A stretch of 10,283 nt of DNA from Parachlorella kessleri (Eukaryota; Chlorophyta; Trebouxiophyceae; Chlorellales; Chlorellaceae): the NCBI GenBank assembly GCA_001598975.1, contig BBXU01002457.1, forward strand, positions 1 through 10,283, given 5' to 3'. The notes beneath the pieces are model-generated. The model saw nothing but the letters and a program-made list of their open reading frames with translations. It was not told the DNA's origin and did not search any database. Of this stretch, positions 1 to 6,737 are shown piece by piece. How positions within the stretch are numbered: position 1 is the first letter of the stretch; the number at the start of each line of letters is the position of its first letter. Made by a program: the position numbers and the translations under genes.

Positions 1-16
1 ATGCGCTACAGCTCCC

Positions 17-234
17 TGGCCACTGTGGGCTTTGACAGCATGCCGCTAGCCCTTGGGGCCTCCTACGACTAAGGTACTGCTCCGACGCTCCCGCCGCTAG
101 ATTGTCTCCCGCCCAACATTTCCAAGACAAGCGCAGTTCAGCTGACAATCTGGCGGCGGGAGCGTCTTAAAAGTACCGGTAGTCGTAGGACGCCCCAGGG
201 GCTAGCGGCATGCCGTCAAAGCCCACAGTGGCCA
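17..234. repeat. Fold-back inverted repeat, arms 17-106 and 144-234
   Basis: The left arm (17-106) matches the reverse complement of the right arm (144-234) over about 90 columns with roughly ten differences, leaving a loop of about 37 nt. The innermost paired motif is GATTGTC against GACAATC. The outer part of each arm can be read as protein. The left arm read forward gives ATVGFDSMPLALGASYD and then a stop at 70-72. The right arm read on the minus strand gives ATVGFDGMPLAPGASYDYRY, then Phe and stop. The structure is therefore an inverted duplication of a small coding-like fragment, or a hairpin element that captured one. The PLAPGASYDYRY part vaguely recalls the PGxxYxYRF strand of multicopper oxidases, which is too weak for a family call. 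A transcript would form a long hairpin. Confidence 0.85.
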
Positions 235-1440
235 AGCAGTAGTTTATAAAGCAAGTGTGCAGACCCCCCATAGGGTGCCACTGGGTGATGTCTCTAAATT
301 TGCTTGGCCGCCCTTTGCAGTGATTCAGACCCTGCCGCATAGAACGCTGAGGTCAGCAAGCCGCGGGTGGGGTAGCTGGCAGGGGAGCGACGTCACCAAA
401 GCTTGTCCAAGGGCTGAGGGGCGGCTGGCAGCGTCTTGTTGGACAGATGTAAGCTGGCAAAGCTGGCTGTGGGGTCCATGGGAGCCCATGGCAGATGAGA
501 TACATTGGCATGGGTGTGGCTTGCAGTGGGGAAGGTCGCCTAGGAGGTGCATCCTGGGGTGTCTGGCGTCAGTCTCAGCTGAGGAGGCTCTACATCTTGA
601 AACATCAAGTAAATGCGGTTGCGCCCCAGCTCCCAGTACGCTCACCTGTCTGCCTGCACTTGCTCACCACGCGTGCATGTAACTGTATGGCATGCAGCTG
701 GCCGATCCTAGGGCCAACGCCTACCCGCCTTAGCTGGCTACGCCAGTCGCTTGCTATTAGAGACAAGTGCGACTAACATCCTGTGTCGCGCCTAACATGG
801 CTGAGCTGGCTCAGATGCAACCACTGTTGTTAAGGAACAAAGGCTGATATTACCAGGGACATGTTGGGATCCTGGGCTACCCGGGACCTGGGAGCGAAAT
901 ATTGGGGTGTCGGGGACATGCTGGCGGATGAGCAGGGACTGACGCAGGGAAAGCCATTTAACTGACTTCAGGCTCAGTGCCTGGGCAGGCCTGACCATGG
1001 TAGGGTAGTTTACAGAGCTGGAATCCAGTTATGGATGCTAGTGAGGCGCTGGGGCTTGCCTTTGTGTCTAAGCCGTTAGGGTCTCTTCTTGAGACGTTGT
1101 GCGGGACAGGTTCACTGTGGACAATCGAGGTGTCAGAACCGACCAGCTAGATGTGCTACTCCGTTGAGGTGCTAGCTTGGGACGTGTCGGTTGTCGGTGA
1201 ATCCAGCAGCAAAGGGTCTTGGCATGGCCTAAAGCCACGAAGGCCACTTCTCCCTGGTTTCACAGGTCTTGTGACGCCGATTGCACTTCCTTAACGAGAT
1301 CGTCGGCTTTCTGATACCAAGGATCCTGGCGCCCACACATTCCCGCGTGCCAGGTCGGCACCCACAAGCTAGCACCCACTAGAGCAGACCCCCCTCAGTC
1401 AGTCTAGAGCTGATCTCCAACTTTGCGCAGGCAACTGCGT
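235..1440. other. Gene-poor region without recognisable exons
   Basis: Open frames occur here on both strands, for example 257-682 forward and 325-645 reverse, but they overlap in antisense, resemble no family I know and have no paired splice signals. Small features include a GGGACATG direct repeat near 858 and 915, and GGATCCTGGCGCCCA at 1321-1335, which recurs at 6420-6434. I see no tRNA or other RNA gene. The stretch is best treated as intergenic or decayed sequence. Confidence 0.5.
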
Positions 1441-1488
1441 ACAGGAAAAAAGCTCCACTAACAGTGAATAAATTTCTTATAAGGTTTC

Positions 1489-1640
1489 TTGATATATCAA
1501 AATATCAGGATGCTCCTAGTGGGCTTGATCCGTGATGAAGACAAGCGTCGAAAACTTCTGATGAAGAGCTTGAAGGTACAACCACAGCCCAGCGGCAGAT
1601 GCTGCAGCAAGAACAAAAAGGCCGCAAACCATCCAAGAGA
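1489..1640 (+). pseudogene. Degenerate coding-like patch of unknown origin
   Basis: The sequence is less G+C-rich than its surroundings and has protein-like stretches split over two forward frames. One frame reads KYQDAPSGLDP just before two stops. Downstream in the same frame it resumes as TSDEELEGTTTAQRQMLQQE, a polar Gln/Glu-rich stretch ending in a basic tail and a stop near 1640. The other frame reads RDEDKRRKLLMKSL. The amino-acid make-up looks more like protein than chance, but the in-frame stops mean it is broken, an exon fragment, or chance. It could be a transposon or gene remnant; no family can be named. A perfect 12-bp palindrome (TTGATATATCAA) sits at 1489-1500. Confidence 0.2.
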
Positions 1641-2056
1641 TAGAGATATGCATCCCAAGACTAAGACTGTGACACAACTCGTCTGCAACATTCTGGAAGA
1701 GCACCGCTCACAAGTGACACACCTCCATATAATTTGGGCCTGTGCAACACACAGCAGCTACAGTGTGCCGACACTGTCTTCTATGTACAAGGGTCTGCAA
1801 GCTACCCAAAGTCATACCCGTCAACAGTGATGTGCAGCCTAAATCTATCCTAAAATCCCCCGGGCTTGCAAGCTACCACGAACAAAATTTTCCCACAGCA
1901 GTCACCAGTAAGCTTGCTGGAAATGAACAATGCCGTCCAAGTGCACTACACCGTCTGCAACACCACAATTAGACATGCATGGTAGCGCACACATATGAGA
2001 AAGGGAACCCCCAGCTGGGTGGTGCTTATATCCAGTTGGCAACACATATGCCCCTG
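1641..2056. other. 3' flank of copy A, no gene seen
   Basis: No exon or RNA gene is recognisable. This is the sequence downstream of the copy A stop codon on the minus strand. Neither a minus-strand TGTAA nor AATAAA occurs in the first few hundred bases after the stop, so the poly(A) site of copy A cannot be placed. Homology to copy B begins abruptly at 2057. Confidence 0.4.
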
Positions 2057-2098
2057 GCACCAGGCTGCCGATCACTAACACAGCTCCTCACCAGACAC

Positions 2099-2286
2099 TC
2101 AGCTCGTCATCGCTGCTGACAGCAGCGAATGCCCTCTTTCCTTGAGCCCCAATAATGATTGGCCGGTAAGGAGGCGCCTGCCACCATAGCTGGGTTCGCC
2201 ATCGATGCTCGCGCCACCGTCAGGAGCCTCCCCCTCAGAGCGCAAGGACAGCTGCTGGGCCGTCATAGACAGTGGGTAGGTGGCAC
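2099..2286 (-). CDS. Copy A exon 9 (terminal), GILGATYPL junction and C-terminus
   Basis: The acceptor is CTGCGCAG ending at 2287. The first two bases complete a Gly codon begun in exon 8, giving GILGATYPL across the junction. Sixty-one codons follow, then TGA at 2101-2099. The copy B exon has the same length and frame, with 12 of 61 residues different and the middle (GGASIDGEPSYGGRR) unchanged. The tail after about residue 20 of this exon looks like a low-complexity C-terminal extension beyond the presumed domain. Confidence 0.8.
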
Positions 2287-5200
2287 CTGCGCAGGACGGG
2301 CCTGATCCGTAGCGGTATTGACTGACGCAGTGTCGGGCGCATTGCAAGCAGGACCAGGGGCCCTCTGTAACGTGCTCCATGCCAGTTGTTGGACATGCAC
2401 CGGTGGTGAAGGCAGCAGGCGAACCCCAGGACAAGGGGCCGGTGCAGCCCCGCAAGCAAGGGAGACGGGGCCGAGGCCCTTATGCACAAAGAAAGACTAT
2501 GCCAGCCATGGCACTTCCCAAACCGCCCTCTGCTGACGGCACCATCCTTAGCCATTGGGCTAGTGTATCACAAGCCTTTTGGCCAGCTGCCGAGTCGTAG
2601 GCCGTGCAAGCATTTCAACAGAAGCTGCATATTGCGGTGGCTAGTACAACAGCAGCAAGCCTACCCAGGATGCCTGTGACGGGAGCCTCAAAGGGCTTGC
2701 TGATGCGGATGTCGGTGTTGAGCCTGCAGTGCATGTATGGGGGGCCAGGGAGTGCGCTTCTGGTGCAATGCCTTGTTGCAGCGGGGCAAGCACTTAAGAA
2801 AACCCTCAGTATCGCAAAAGGGAGCAAGGTTGAAGGCAGCCAAAGTGGCCCGGCATGTGCCATTGCAAGGGTCCCCAGTCCCCGGGTCAAAGCTCCTGTC
2901 CAGCAGCCCCACAGGAGCAGTGCCGTGATGCAATACACCATATATGAGGCGGGCAACCAACGCAGCAGGACACGAGTGAATGGCTGAACAATGCACACGG
3001 CCGAGTGTTACTGCCACCCAGCCCCTTGTCAAAACTAGCCAATCCCTTGTAAATGGTAGCCAAACAGCATTGCGACCCACCATGTGTAAGGCGCCGCCCA
3101 GGCCTCACTGTCAGGGTGGAGCAGGGCTTGCTCTGCGCCCGACACGCGGTACACGGTGACCTCAAACTTGTCGGTGGTGACGTGACAGCCGGTGACTCCA
3201 GCACTCACACCAGACCCCTGTGCCGCAACTGCAGGACAGGGGCACAAGTAGAAGGCCAGTAACCCCAGCGCATTCTCAGCTCTTTGCATGTTTGCAGCTT
3301 GCAAACCATTACAGGGCAGCTGGACGAAGGGGGCACAGCCGCAACCGCAGGTCCCAGCGACACTGCTGCTTCATAGCAACCCTGAGCGAATTGCTTTCGA
3401 AAGCTGAATTCAGGCAGGAGCCGCCGAGTACAACAACTCCTGTGGTGCCGGTCGTGAGGCGTCTGGCAGCCCAACCTCGCTCCTACTCTCCTACTAGGGA
3501 ATAGGTAGATGAAGTCCAACTGTAGACACTGTAAGACACCTGCGGTAGCTGCCATCTGCTCAAGCTTGGCAGTGCCCTCCTGGGGTGAGAGAGCTGCTGG
3601 CTTGCTTGGCTGGCCAGCCGGGGTGAGGGCAACTGCAGACACGGCAGGCCAGAAAGCAACACTATTGTTCAGCCAAGGCAGCTACGGTGGCGACCCCGTG
3701 TGCCAGCACTCCTAGCACTTCACTTTTGTGACGCGGGAGTCCGGCTGCACAAGCATGGGCATGGCTACAAGAGCATCGCCAACCCTGAGGCCTTCACAAC
3801 AAGTGCCAAGCAGGGACACTACCGTAAGAGAGCCAGCCCTGCTGCCTTGTGGCACCAGCACCCAACAATGACCTGCCCCAATGCAAAAAGGCACACTCCA
3901 CTTGCCTTGCATGAAGGTAGAGTTGGCAGTGAGTGATGCCAGGCTGCAGGATGCCATGTCGCCTGCGCAGCGCCGGCAGATGTACACAGGCTCAGGGTCC
4001 TCCCACTCTGTATGGACGCGTCCTGACCCAGTCTATCCCTCGTCCGGCCACCCCACCAGACGCCTGCCAGAAAACTGTCTGGGCTTAGTCTGATGTGACA
4101 CCTTTGCATAGAGCTAGATCCTGCCACAGGTTTGACTTGCCGTTGGGGGTAATCACGCGGACAGCCCTGACAAAAGACTTCTCGCCGCCCTTTGCCATGC
4201 CGGTGCCCTCAAAACTTGCGTCGACCTGCACATGAACGGGCACACTTTTGGCATGGGGGGCCATGCTTGTGTGTGCCTGTCACCTTGAGATTCCATTGCA
4301 GCTAGAGCAGCTCCCGCAGCCGAGCCAAGGGCTGACACGGCAGCAGCGACCCACGCCTGCTTTGCCAACTGTGATGGGGGCACATGAAGTGCAACTGGCA
4401 GGTGAGACACCAGCGTGGCAGGGCGCCCAGCCACCACTATGGCATACCTAGAACAAGTACGCCAAGACAGGGCCTAAAGGGGCCTCCTGGCCCAAAGTTC
4501 GCTGCCCTGCTGGGGGACACTTTTCACCCCGAGGGCAAGCTGATGCCCTCCTGCATGCCTGCCCATGCCTGCACCTCACCTTGAGCCCGCTGGCCTCCCA
4601 CAGCATGTTGTACTCGCCCACCTCGTCAAAGTGGAACCTGCAGCATTCACCGTTTCTTTTCCACAGGTGGACAGCTTATCGAGCTTTTCTACAAACTCCA
4701 GGGTTTGTAGTGCTGACGAAAGTGTCCATAGGCCCATGGGTGACACCCCCTGTGTGCTCCAGGCCTCATCTGGCTCAACTTCCCCCATACCAAACGCCTG
4801 CCACCACTGACAAAAGAGAGGCATCAGCGCCCTCCCTGCCCCCACGCCAGGACTGCAGTACACCATGCATCTTCTGCATGCACCCCAGTGCGCAACCACT
4901 GGCACACGCGGCAAGGTGCCAGCCACGCTCACAAGCACCGCACGCTCTAACCCTTGCATGCACAGCGTACGGTAGGGAGAATGGGTCCCACTCACTGCGA
5001 GCCGTCAAAGCCGGTGATGAGCGGGTCGCTGGACTGGGAGGCGCCCAGGTAGGCAGTCAGAGAGATAGTCGGCGGCGGGTTTGCGTTGGGTGGTGGCCAG
5101 CCCAGGCTTTGCCCCACGCTGGCCAGGCTGCCGGAGGCTGGGTCTAGAGCTTGGCCATTGTACTTGAGAGCAAGGACTGTCTTGCCCGTGGCCAGCTGGA

Positions 5201-5854
5201 CCTGGGATATCAGGTCTCCCACGGTGGTCACGTCTGCTGGGAGTCCCACGGTGACGGGGGCTGTGAGTCCTGCGCAGTACTCCCAAACTCCAACCTCTGT
5301 CAATTCTGCACAAAGTGCTCCTAATCATTCTCCTTGGCGCCCAGCTATGGCTGGACGGCGAGGCCTGGGCGTATTCATTTATTTATTCATTCTCCTTGAA
5401 GGCTTCTCAAAAACTGCGGGTCTGGCACAGAACACCCCTGCAAACACTTTGCCAATAGGTGCAACATACTGTGCCATGGCGTCAGCAATACCACCTAGGT
5501 GGCTCAGTCCCATATAAAACGGCAGGTCTCAGCTAACCCAAAAGAACAAGCACCCACAGAGGCATCATTGGCCACTTTTTCATGGCACCAACTATTTAGC
5601 TGGGTAAGATAGGCTAGAATACCTGTGGAGTCATGCATACCTGCGGAGTCCTGAACCTGGAAGTGGTAAGTGTCCAAGCACTGGGCGACCTGCTCCTGCC
5701 GCACACACTTCCCCGTGCCCTGGTCGTATTGGCGGCAAATCTGGCGCACCCCTCCCTGCCGGCAAAATAAGGTAAAGTCCCGGTCATCGTACTGAACACA
5801 GCTGCCAGCGACATACAGGCTGCAGATGAAGATGTTGCCCATGGCGAGGTCGCC
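2099..5854 (-). CDS. Copy A: predicted secreted vWF-D/Root_cap-like protein, nine exons
   Basis: Exons on the minus strand are 5854-5641, 5269-4996, 4637-4580, 4225-4141, 3962-3906, 3632-3540, 3228-3081, 2723-2665 and 2286-2099 (TGA). All junction phases join into one open frame of about 391 codons. Exon 1 has six cysteines. Exon 2 holds a region that faintly recalls a ubiquitin-like fold, then a Pro-rich linker and SDPLITGFDGS. Exons 3-8 hold FHFDEVGEYNMLWEASGLK, TDKFEVTVYRVSG and LNTDIRISKPFEAPVTGIL, continuing into GATYPL. The frame of SDP-L-x-TGFDG, a hydrophobic middle and a final GILG-x-TY resembles von Willebrand type D domains (GDPHxxTFDG to GLLGNxxG) and plant Root_cap domains (GVLGxTY), both extracellular. 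The family call is by eye. The start is uncertain: the first ATG, 5842-5840, has GCCATGG context, but exon 1 begins at a splice acceptor and further upstream exons may exist. Confidence 0.7.
2287..2664 (-). other. Copy A intron 8, unusually similar to copy B
   Basis: This phase-1 intron has a GTAGGC donor and a GCGCAG acceptor. Its acceptor-proximal part (about 2310-2480) aligns with 6955-7140 of copy B at a similarity judged by eye near 80 percent, including the runs CAGTGTCGGGCGCATTG and GCAAGCAAGGGAGACGGGGC. Its donor-proximal part carries an extra stretch of about 130 bp (near 2490-2650) absent from copy B. Confidence 0.65.
2665..2723 (-). CDS. Copy A exon 8, LNTDIRISKPFEAPVTGIL
   Basis: This 59-nt exon has an acceptor ending CACTGCAG and donor G|GTAGGC. 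Its first base completes a Trp codon from exon 7 and its last base starts the Gly of GILG. The 19 residues are identical in copy B. The segment resembles the last strand and GxLG turn of vWF-D/Root_cap-type domains. Confidence 0.8.
3081..3228 (-). CDS. Copy A exon 7, TDKFEVTVYRVSG region
   Basis: This 148-nt exon has a TCCTGCAG acceptor and TG|GTGGGT donor, with phase 1 in and phase 2 out. It contains one Cys (VTGC) and predicted beta-strand-like segments. Copy B has the same length and differs at 5 of 48 residues. Confidence 0.8.
3540..3632 (-). CDS. Copy A exon 6, ALTPAGQPSKPA linker
   Basis: This 93-nt exon has a GTCTGCAG acceptor and GCAG|GTGTCT donor, with phase 1 on both sides. It encodes a Pro/Ser/Ala-rich stretch. 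Copy B has the same length with two changes in 30 residues. Only entry from the GC donor of exon 5 keeps this exon open: using the overlapping GT donor, the frame reaches a stop at the CAAGCTTGA sequence. Confidence 0.8.
3633..3905 (-). other. Copy A intron 5, GC-AG type
   Basis: The exon 5 boundary reads CAAG|GCAAGT and the intron ends TCTGCAG. The donor is the full GC-intron consensus (AG|GCAAGT). Using GC keeps phase 1 and an open frame. The overlapping alternative GGCAA|GTGG would shift the frame into a stop in exon 6. Copy B has the same site at 8443/8442. Confidence 0.7.
3906..3962 (-). CDS. Copy A exon 5, microexon flanked by GC-AG introns
   Basis: This 57-nt exon encodes DMASCSLASLTANSTFMQ between split Gly and Val codons. 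The copy B counterpart is DMVSCSLASLTSDLTFMQ. Of the three frames only this one is open in both copies, which fixes the phases of its neighbours and implies GC donors on both sides. Confidence 0.7.
3963..4140 (-). other. Copy A intron 4, GC-AG type
   Basis: The boundary is AACG|GCAAGTCA and the intron ends GCGCAG. The phase-1 GC donor joins the exons as PNG-DMASC. The overlapping GT donor two bases on would read copy B straight into TGA, so GC is preferred. Confidence 0.65.
4141..4225 (-). CDS. Copy A exon 4, VDASFEGT to RAVRVITPN
   Basis: This 85-nt exon starts in phase 0 after ATGTGCAG and ends in phase 1. The residues are predicted strand-like (VDASFEG, FVRAVRV). Copy B is 18 nt longer because of a Gly-Ala-rich insertion in the loop between them. 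Confidence 0.8.
4580..4637 (-). CDS. Copy A exon 3, FHFDEVGEYNMLWEASGLK
   Basis: This 58-nt exon has a TGCTGCAG acceptor and AAG|GTGAGG donor. All 19 whole codons give the same residues in copy B. The pattern Phe-x-Phe, Gly-Glu-Tyr-Asn and a following hydrophobic strand matches the start of vWF-D-like domains after the TFDG motif. Confidence 0.85.
4996..5269 (-). CDS. Copy A exon 2, linker and SDPLITGFDGS motif
   Basis: This 274-nt exon has an acceptor ending GCGCAG and donor TCGCA|GTGAGT. The N-terminal part (VTVGLPADVTTVGDLISQVQ, then LATGKTVLALKYNGQALDP) has the strand-helix-strand and x-Y-N-G-x-x-L-D pattern of ubiquitin-like folds, a weak resemblance only. A Pro/Asn-rich linker (GWPPPNANPPP) follows, then SDPLITGFDGS, which matches the GDPHxxTFDG opening of vWF-D domains. 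Confidence 0.8.
5270..5640 (-). other. Copy A intron 1, with a small flanked insert
   Basis: This is a phase-1 intron of 371 nt if the first of two tandem donors is used (GCAG|GTATGC) or 353 nt with the second (ACAG|GTATTC, boundary 5623/5622). The acceptor is TGCGCAG. It contains the 50-bp insert at 5337-5386. It does not align well with the part of copy B intron 1 visible at 10180-10283. Confidence 0.65.
5325..5398. mobile_element. 50-bp insert between 12-bp direct repeats
   Basis: TCATTCTCCTTG occurs at 5325-5336 and again at 5387-5398. Between them lies a G+C-rich head with inverted repeats (GCGCCCAG against CTGGGCG, and CCAGC against GCTGG) followed by an AT-rich tail of ATTC/ATTT units. 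A head, AT tail and flanking direct repeats look like a tiny or 5'-truncated retroposed element with a target-site duplication. Chance or slippage cannot be excluded. Confidence 0.35.
5617..5653 (-). repeat. 18-nt micro-duplication creating tandem 5' splice sites
   Basis: On the minus strand the unit GACTCC(G/A)CAGGTAT is repeated at an 18-nt offset. This gives donors GCAG|GTATGC (exon end 5641) and ACAG|GTATTC (exon end 5623). Both are phase 1 and both join to exon 2 in frame. The longer form adds six residues (GMHDST). Confidence 0.7.
5641..5854 (-). CDS. Copy A exon 1 (first recognised), six-cysteine segment
   Basis: The acceptor is GCTCTGCAG ending at 5855. The open segment of 71 codons has cysteines at its residues 11, 19, 31, 40, 50 and 59 (spacings 7, 11, 8, 9, 8), suggesting three disulphides in a secreted module. 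CVQYDDRDFTLFCRQGG and CRQYDQGTGKC are typical of its polar composition. I do not recognise the family. ATG at 5842-5840 in GCCATGG context could be the start if a noncoding leader exon is spliced on; the following IFICSLYVAG would be only a weak signal peptide. Confidence 0.65.
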
Positions 5855-6076
5855 CTGCAGAGCAAAGGCATTGTAAAAGGGTTTATTGCCGTAGTGCAAT
5901 GCTGCCTACCTCCGGAGGAGTCCCTGGTGGGGCTTCTAAGCGTGTATCGCTTGCACCAAGTCTTACTGTGCCCAGGCCTCGCCGGCCCCAAACAGCACAA
6001 CTTGGCAAGCGCCCTAAGGCAACAGTCCCAAGAAAAGCGCAGCACCAAGTGCGCTGTTGCTCTGACAGGCAAGTCT

Positions 6077-6090
6077 ACTCACCAAGTCTC
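6077..6090 (-). promoter_or_regulatory. Strong 5' splice site upstream of copy A exon 1
   Basis: GACTTG|GTGAGT (boundary 6083/6082) is a near-perfect donor 228 nt before the exon 1 acceptor. In the exon 1 frame the upstream sequence has TGA five codons before the donor, so a spliced leader exon would be noncoding. That fits translation from the ATG in exon 1. Confidence 0.3.
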
Positions 6091-6150
6091 GTTCGGTTCA
6101 GCCCTCCTTCCGACTGAAACACAGGCGAGCCCTGCTGAAGCCCCGTGCAG

Positions 6151-6211
6151 CACGTGCACCTCGAGGATGGAAGCGCACCAGCGTGTTTCTAGTCAAAGTT
6201 TAGCACACGTG
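6151..6211. promoter_or_regulatory. Two CACGTG (G-box-like) motifs
   Basis: CACGTG occurs at 6151-6156, inside the 8-bp palindrome GCACGTGC, and at 6206-6211, 55 bp apart. This palindromic core is bound by plant and algal bZIP and bHLH factors. Both lie just upstream of the putative leader donor of copy A. Confidence 0.3.
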
Positions 6212-6280
6212 AGCTCCTACAGTCTCACCAACGTGTGGTACGAATCCCTGGGGAGCTCCCAGTACCACTCATGGTACCAC
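6204..6280. repeat. Cluster of nested inverted repeats
   Basis: CACACGT (6204-6210) pairs with ACGTGTG (6231-6237). GTGGTAC (6235-6241) pairs with GTACCAC at 6262-6268 or 6274-6280. The centre has the palindrome GGGAGCTCCC (6251-6260). The two GTACCAC copies offer alternative stems. Confidence 0.55.
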
Positions 6281-6598
6281 TCCTAAGAATAGTATGGACA
6301 AGTACCATCTAGGAGCTTGGTAGTGAGTCAACCATAGTATAAACATGGGAAATGTTGCACTGTCAGTCGGTGCACCAGCAGTCTCGAGGGCAACTGATGC
6401 CGTCCTGGTAGGTACCACGGGATCCTGGCGCCCAGCAGCTTTCCCGCCGTGTAAGTCAGGGCATGGGCGAATGCTGCCGAGACTCAGGTGCATTTTCTGA
6501 ACTTGCTGCTGTCACGGGTATAACCCCTAAATTTGTCTGTGGTCAGGGACATCGCGGTCCACTTGGAAGTGACTTTAGTTTCAATGTAGTGGAGCTTG

Positions 6599-6603
6599 TT
6601 ACA
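6599..6603 (-). terminator. Possible TGTAA poly(A) signal of copy B
   Basis: Minus-strand TGTAA lies 135 nt after the copy B stop codon. TGTAA is the usual chlorophyte polyadenylation signal. A pentamer is easily met by chance, and the lineage itself is inferred. Confidence 0.25.
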
Positions 6604-6737
6604 TTGCTCATAAGGACTGGTACGCGTATCATACTTATGTTAATAACTTACCCTAAACTGTCCAGGGCCGGCTGATCTTTAGTGGTTGTTACTCCGCACC
6701 AGGCTGCCGCCCATCAACACACCTCCTCACCAGGCAC

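Larger units (their letters stand above)
2057..5269 (-). repeat. Tandem duplication unit, copy A
   Basis: From 2057 (GCACCAGGCTGCCG) to the start of exon 2 at 5269 this region is homologous and collinear with 6696-10179, in the same orientation. Exon blocks are close to identical. Introns are partly conserved, most clearly intron 8, with scattered insertions such as an extra stretch near 2490-2650. Upstream of exon 2 the match to the copy B sequence in the window fades. Confidence 0.9.
5855..6695. other. Spacer between tandem copies; likely 5' region of copy A
   Basis: I found no convincing coding exon. On the minus strand an open stretch ends at a possible donor CGGAG|GTAGGC near 5909, in phase with exon 1, but it has no ATG and little protein character. 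A strong donor (G|GTGAGT) sits at 6083/6082, CACGTG boxes at 6151 and 6206, and inverted repeats at 6204-6280. Exon 1 of copy A follows, so the promoter and leader of copy A are expected here. Confidence 0.45.

Noticed and set aside
17..234. Multicopper oxidase exon in the inverted repeat
   Set aside because: Only a dozen residues resemble the PGxxYxYRF strand and no copper ligands are visible, so no gene call was made.
257..682. Forward open frame of 141 codons, with an overlapping reverse frame
   Set aside because: It has a Trp/Cys/His-rich composition typical of noncoding G+C-rich DNA, no domain and no splice support.
1489..1830. 113-codon forward frame starting at TTG
   Set aside because: It has a non-ATG start in a eukaryotic context, and protein-like character lies in two different frames. 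It is treated only as a possible remnant.
4132..4141. GT donor (GGCAA|GTCA) for intron 4
   Set aside because: It puts exon 5 in the wrong frame and gives an immediate TGA in copy B. The GC donor two bases earlier restores the frame in both copies.
4581..5147. Long forward open frame of 188 codons
   Set aside because: It runs antisense to exon 2 and intron 2 of copy A. The minus-strand exons have matching phases and are conserved in copy B, while this frame has no family character.
5855..6070. Minus-strand open stretch ending at CGGAG|GTAGGC, in phase with exon 1
   Set aside because: It has no ATG before the upstream stop and no recognisable protein features, and copy B offers no comparison in the window.
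6269..6493. Reverse frame of 74 codons upstream of copy A
   Set aside because: I considered it as a signal-peptide exon of copy A, but it has no donor in the right phase and no secretory signal at its N-terminus.
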